From contig JACPCT010000359.1 in NCBI GenBank assembly GCA_016184445.1, forward strand, positions 1 through 6,696: a DNA stretch of 6,696 bases, given 5' to 3'. Positions 5,388 through 6,696 of this stretch are shown here, in pieces. The notes under the pieces were generated by a model. It searched no databases, was not told the origin of the DNA, and worked only from the letters and a program-made list of their open reading frames with translations. Origin of the DNA: Candidatus Tectimicrobiota bacterium. GTDB lineage: Bacteria > UBA8248. The stretch's first letter is position 1, and each line of letters begins with the position of its first letter. The position numbers and the translations under genes were made by a program.

Positions 5388-6334
5388 GCTTCAGCGGACC
5401 CGCCGCCGCCCTGGCCGGAGGGGTCGGGGGCGCCAAGCTCGCCGTGGGCCTCGCCGCCGCCCTGCCGGAGGGGATGCTCTCCGTCATCGTCAACACGGCG
5501 GACGACCTGGCCCTGCACGGCCTCCACATCAGCCCCGACCTCGACACCGTGATGTACAACCTCGCCGGGCTCGCCGACCCCCAGACCGGCTGGGGCATCG
5601 CCGGGGACACGGCCGGGGCGCTCGATCTGATCGGCCGCTACGGCGGGCCCACCTGGTTCCGCCTCGGGGACCGGGACCTCGCCACCCACATCCGCCGCAC
5701 CCAGCGCCTCTCCGAGGGGGCGCGGCTCACCGAGGTGACGGCCGAGCTCTGCGCCGCGCTCGGGGTCCGGGCCCGCATTCTCCCCATGACGGACAGCCCG
5801 GTCGCCACCCGCGTGCAGACCCCCGGGGGGGAGCTCGAGTTCCAGGACTACTTCGTGGCGCGCGGCACCCGCCCCCGGGTGATCGGGGTGCGCTTCCAGG
5901 GGGCGGAGGAGGCGCGGCCCTCCCCCGAGGCCGCCCGCGCGATCGAAGAAGCGAGGGCGATCATCTTCTGCCCCTCGAACCCCATCGTGAGCGTCGGGCC
6001 CATCCTGGCCGTCGAGGGCCTCCGGGAGCGCATCCTCGGCGCCCGCGCCCCCCGGGTGGCGGTGAGCCCCATCGTGGGCGGGGCGGCCCTCAAGGGCCCG
6101 GCGGCGGAGATGCTCCGCAGCCTGGGCCACGAGGTCTCCGCTGCGGGGGTGGCCGCCATCCTGCGGGAGCACCTCGACGGCTTCGTGCTGGACGAGCGGG
6201 ACTCGGCCCTCCTCCCCCGCGTCGAGGCCCTGGGGCTCGCGGCGAAGGCCCTTCCCACCGTGATGACGGACCCGGCCTCCAAGCGGCGGCTGGCCGAAGG
6301 GGTGCTCGCCTTCGCGGCGGAGCTGGCACGGTAG
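5384..6334 (+). CDS. cofD: 2-phospho-L-lactate (or phosphoenolpyruvyl/3-phosphoglyceryl) transferase CofD
   Basis: CofD moves the phospho-acyl part of a guanylylated donor (lactyl-2-, enolpyruvyl- or 3-phosphoglyceryl-diphospho-guanosine) onto Fo, making F420-0 or a dehydro/glyceryl form. The 316 residues fit the family's usual length. Motifs: LAGGVGGAKLAVGL (residues 10-23) for nucleotide binding, NTADD (37-41), SPDLDTVMYNLAG (50-62), WFRLGDRDLATH (91-102), PMTD, FQDYFVARG, CPSNPIVSVGPIL (196-208) and SPIVGGAALKGPAAEM (228-243). ATG 5384 overlaps the nitroreductase stop (ATGA) and lacks its own ribosome binding site, so it is probably translated by coupling. An in-frame start at 5234 would lie deep inside the nitroreductase gene and is not needed. 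Which donor is used cannot be read directly; the adjacent FbiB-like reductase points to the enolpyruvyl route. A repeat-filled gap follows, so it is probably the last gene of this operon. Confidence 0.96.
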   Translation: MSFSGPAAALAGGVGGAKLAVGLAAALPEGMLSVIVNTADDLALHGLHISPDLDTVMYNLAGLADPQTGWGIAGDTAGALDLIGRYGGPTWFRLGDRDLATHIRRTQRLSEGARLTEVTAELCAALGVRARILPMTDSPVATRVQTPGGELEFQDYFVARGTRPRVIGVRFQGAEEARPSPEAARAIEEARAIIFCPSNPIVSVGPILAVEGLRERILGARAPRVAVSPIVGGAALKGPAAEMLRSLGHEVSAAGVAAILREHLDGFVLDERDSALLPRVEALGLAAKALPTVMTDPASKRRLAEGVLAFAAELAR

Positions 6335-6345
6335 CAACCGCGTCC

Positions 6346-6362
6346 GTAGGGGCGCCCCTGCA
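6346..6362. repeat. collapsed copy of the GTAGGGGCG repeat element
   Basis: GTAGGGGCG is joined directly to CCCCTGCA, forming the perfect 12-bp palindrome AGGGGCGCCCCT at 6348-6359. It looks like the left and right ends of the neighbouring repeat elements with the interior deleted. The stretch to 6379 shows no further symmetry that I can see. Confidence 0.55.
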
Positions 6363-6379
6363 TAGCGCCCATCCTGCTC

Positions 6380-6485
6380 TGTAGGGGCGAACCCTCCTTC
6401 GGAGGCCGTAGCCCCACGGAGGGCGAAGGCCTCGTGTTCGCTCCGGCCCCCCTGTACGGGGGCGATGACAAGCATCGCCCCTACA
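6380..6485. repeat. 106-bp palindromic repeat element with 11-bp terminal inverted repeats
   Basis: TGTAGGGGCGA (6380-6390) and TCGCCCCTACA (6475-6485) are perfect inverted terminal repeats. The interior folds into several small hairpins: CCTCC/GGAGG (6393-6405), GCGAA/TTCGC (6423-6441), CCCCC/GGGGG (6448-6462) and the stem at 6459-6481. No coding sequence is credible. Repeats with these ends are familiar as dispersed intergenic palindromes in several high-GC phyla; no transposase is present. Confidence 0.75.
6459..6481 (+). terminator. hairpin that may end the F420 operon transcript
   Basis: GGGGCGATG (6459-6467) pairs with CATCGCCCC (6473-6481) around the 5-base loop ACAAG. It is a strong stem about 125 bases after the cofD stop, but it is followed by TACAAAACC instead of a T-run, so intrinsic termination would be weak. 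It is also part of the repeat element. Confidence 0.25.
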
Positions 6486-6501
6486 AAACCCTACGTTGAC
6501 C

Positions 6502-6573
6502 TGCAGGGGCGACCGGCCGGCCTTCGCCGGCCGAAAACCGGCTTCGGCCCACTGAAGACCGGTCGCCCTTGCA
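6502..6573. repeat. 72-bp palindromic repeat element with 15-bp imperfect terminal inverted repeats
   Basis: TGCAGGGGCGACCGG (6502-6516) and CCGGTCGCCCTTGCA (6559-6573) are inverted repeats with a single mismatch. Inside, GGCCGGC/GCCGGCC (6515-6532, loop CTTC) and GGCCGAA/TTCGGCC (6529-6549) overlap and cannot both form, giving alternative folds. The GCAGGGGCG ends link it to the tandem repeats upstream of the FrhB-like gene. Confidence 0.75.
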
Positions 6574-6612
6574 AACCCATGTCTCCCCGCCGCGCCGGGT
6601 TCCCCCCTCTGG

Positions 6613-6621
6613 TGCTATAGT
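6613..6621 (+). promoter_or_regulatory. extended -10 promoter element for the gene at 6654
   Basis: TGCTATAGT at 6613-6621 matches an extended -10 (TGn plus TATAAT at five of six). It lies in the only A/T-containing spot before the gene, with a start of transcription expected near 6628, about 26 bases before ATG 6654. No good -35 sits 17 bases upstream, which extended -10 promoters tolerate. It implies that the next gene has its own transcription. Confidence 0.5.
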
Positions 6622-6653
6622 GCCCTCCCTGAACGCACGCTTGGGGGACCTCC

Positions 6654-6696
6654 ATGGCGCCTGATCCCTGCACCGCCCTCGTCCCGGCGAGGGACT
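6654..6696 (+). CDS. start of a gene, possibly a nucleotide-sugar/nucleotidyl transferase fold protein (cut by the window edge)
   Basis: ATG 6654 follows GGGGGA (6643-6648) by 5 bases and an extended -10. Only 14 codons are visible: MAPDPCTALVPARD. The strand ALVPARD matches the first beta strand of GT-A fold enzymes. VPARD followed by an acidic residue is common in family 2 glycosyltransferases. CofC, the guanylyltransferase that supplies CofD's donor, has the same fold and usually begins with a VPVK-type strand. Its place after cofD would suit CofC, but the residues favour a glycosyltransferase. No firm function can be given from so short a piece. Confidence 0.6.
   Translation, partial: MAPDPCTALVPARD

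Noticed and set aside
5123..6475. 450-codon open frame on the - strand
   Set aside because: It is antisense to the nitroreductase gene and cofD with no domain signature and starts inside a repeat element.
6654..6696. firm assignment of the last gene as cofC
   Set aside because: Only 14 residues are visible and VPARD fits family 2 glycosyltransferases at least as well as CofC.

Overview
This is a very GC-rich bacterial window carrying most of a coenzyme F420 biosynthesis operon, all on the + strand. CofG and CofH are separate proteins, CofD stands alone, and the FbiB-type reductase domain is not fused to a ligase. Mycobacteria and most actinobacteria instead have fused FbiC and FbiB, so this looks like a non-actinobacterial, probably uncultured, high-GC lineage. 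Candidates such as Tectomicrobia, Rokubacteria, deltaproteobacterial groups or Chloroflexi are only guesses; the sequence does not settle it.

Layout. Positions 2-877 hold the 3' part of a CaiB/BaiF family CoA-transferase gene. A short gap (878-963) carries a plausible promoter inside nested inverted repeats. cofG follows (964-1983, apparently starting at CTG), then cofH (1980-3215, ATGA overlap). A 144-base gap contains two perfect 35-bp tandem repeats and a further near-perfect palindrome. Next come an FrhB-family iron-sulfur flavoprotein gene (3360-4761, with an apparent +1 frameshift near 3990-4000), a stand-alone FbiB C-terminal-type nitroreductase (4758-5387, GTGA overlap) and cofD (5384-6334, ATGA overlap). 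The last gap (6335-6653) is filled with GTAGGGGCG/CGCCCCTAC-type palindromic repeat elements and ends in an extended -10 promoter. The first 14 codons of another gene begin at 6654.

How the genes work together. CofH joins tyrosine to the ribityl-diaminouracil intermediate of flavin synthesis, and CofG closes the ring to give the deazaflavin Fo. CofD transfers a (enol)pyruvyl-, lactyl- or glyceryl-phosphate group from a guanylylated donor to Fo. The nitroreductase would reduce dehydro-F420-0 if the donor is enolpyruvyl. The FrhB-like protein would be a consumer of reduced or oxidised F420, or another flavin/ferredoxin enzyme of that family. The guanylyltransferase CofC and the glutamyl ligase CofE are not identifiable here; the truncated gene at the right edge could be CofC but looks equally or more like a glycosyltransferase.

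The points most worth checking are the non-canonical cofG start (the nearest conventional start removes the first radical-SAM cysteine), the frameshift in the FrhB-like gene, and the palindromic repeat family found in two intergenic regions.
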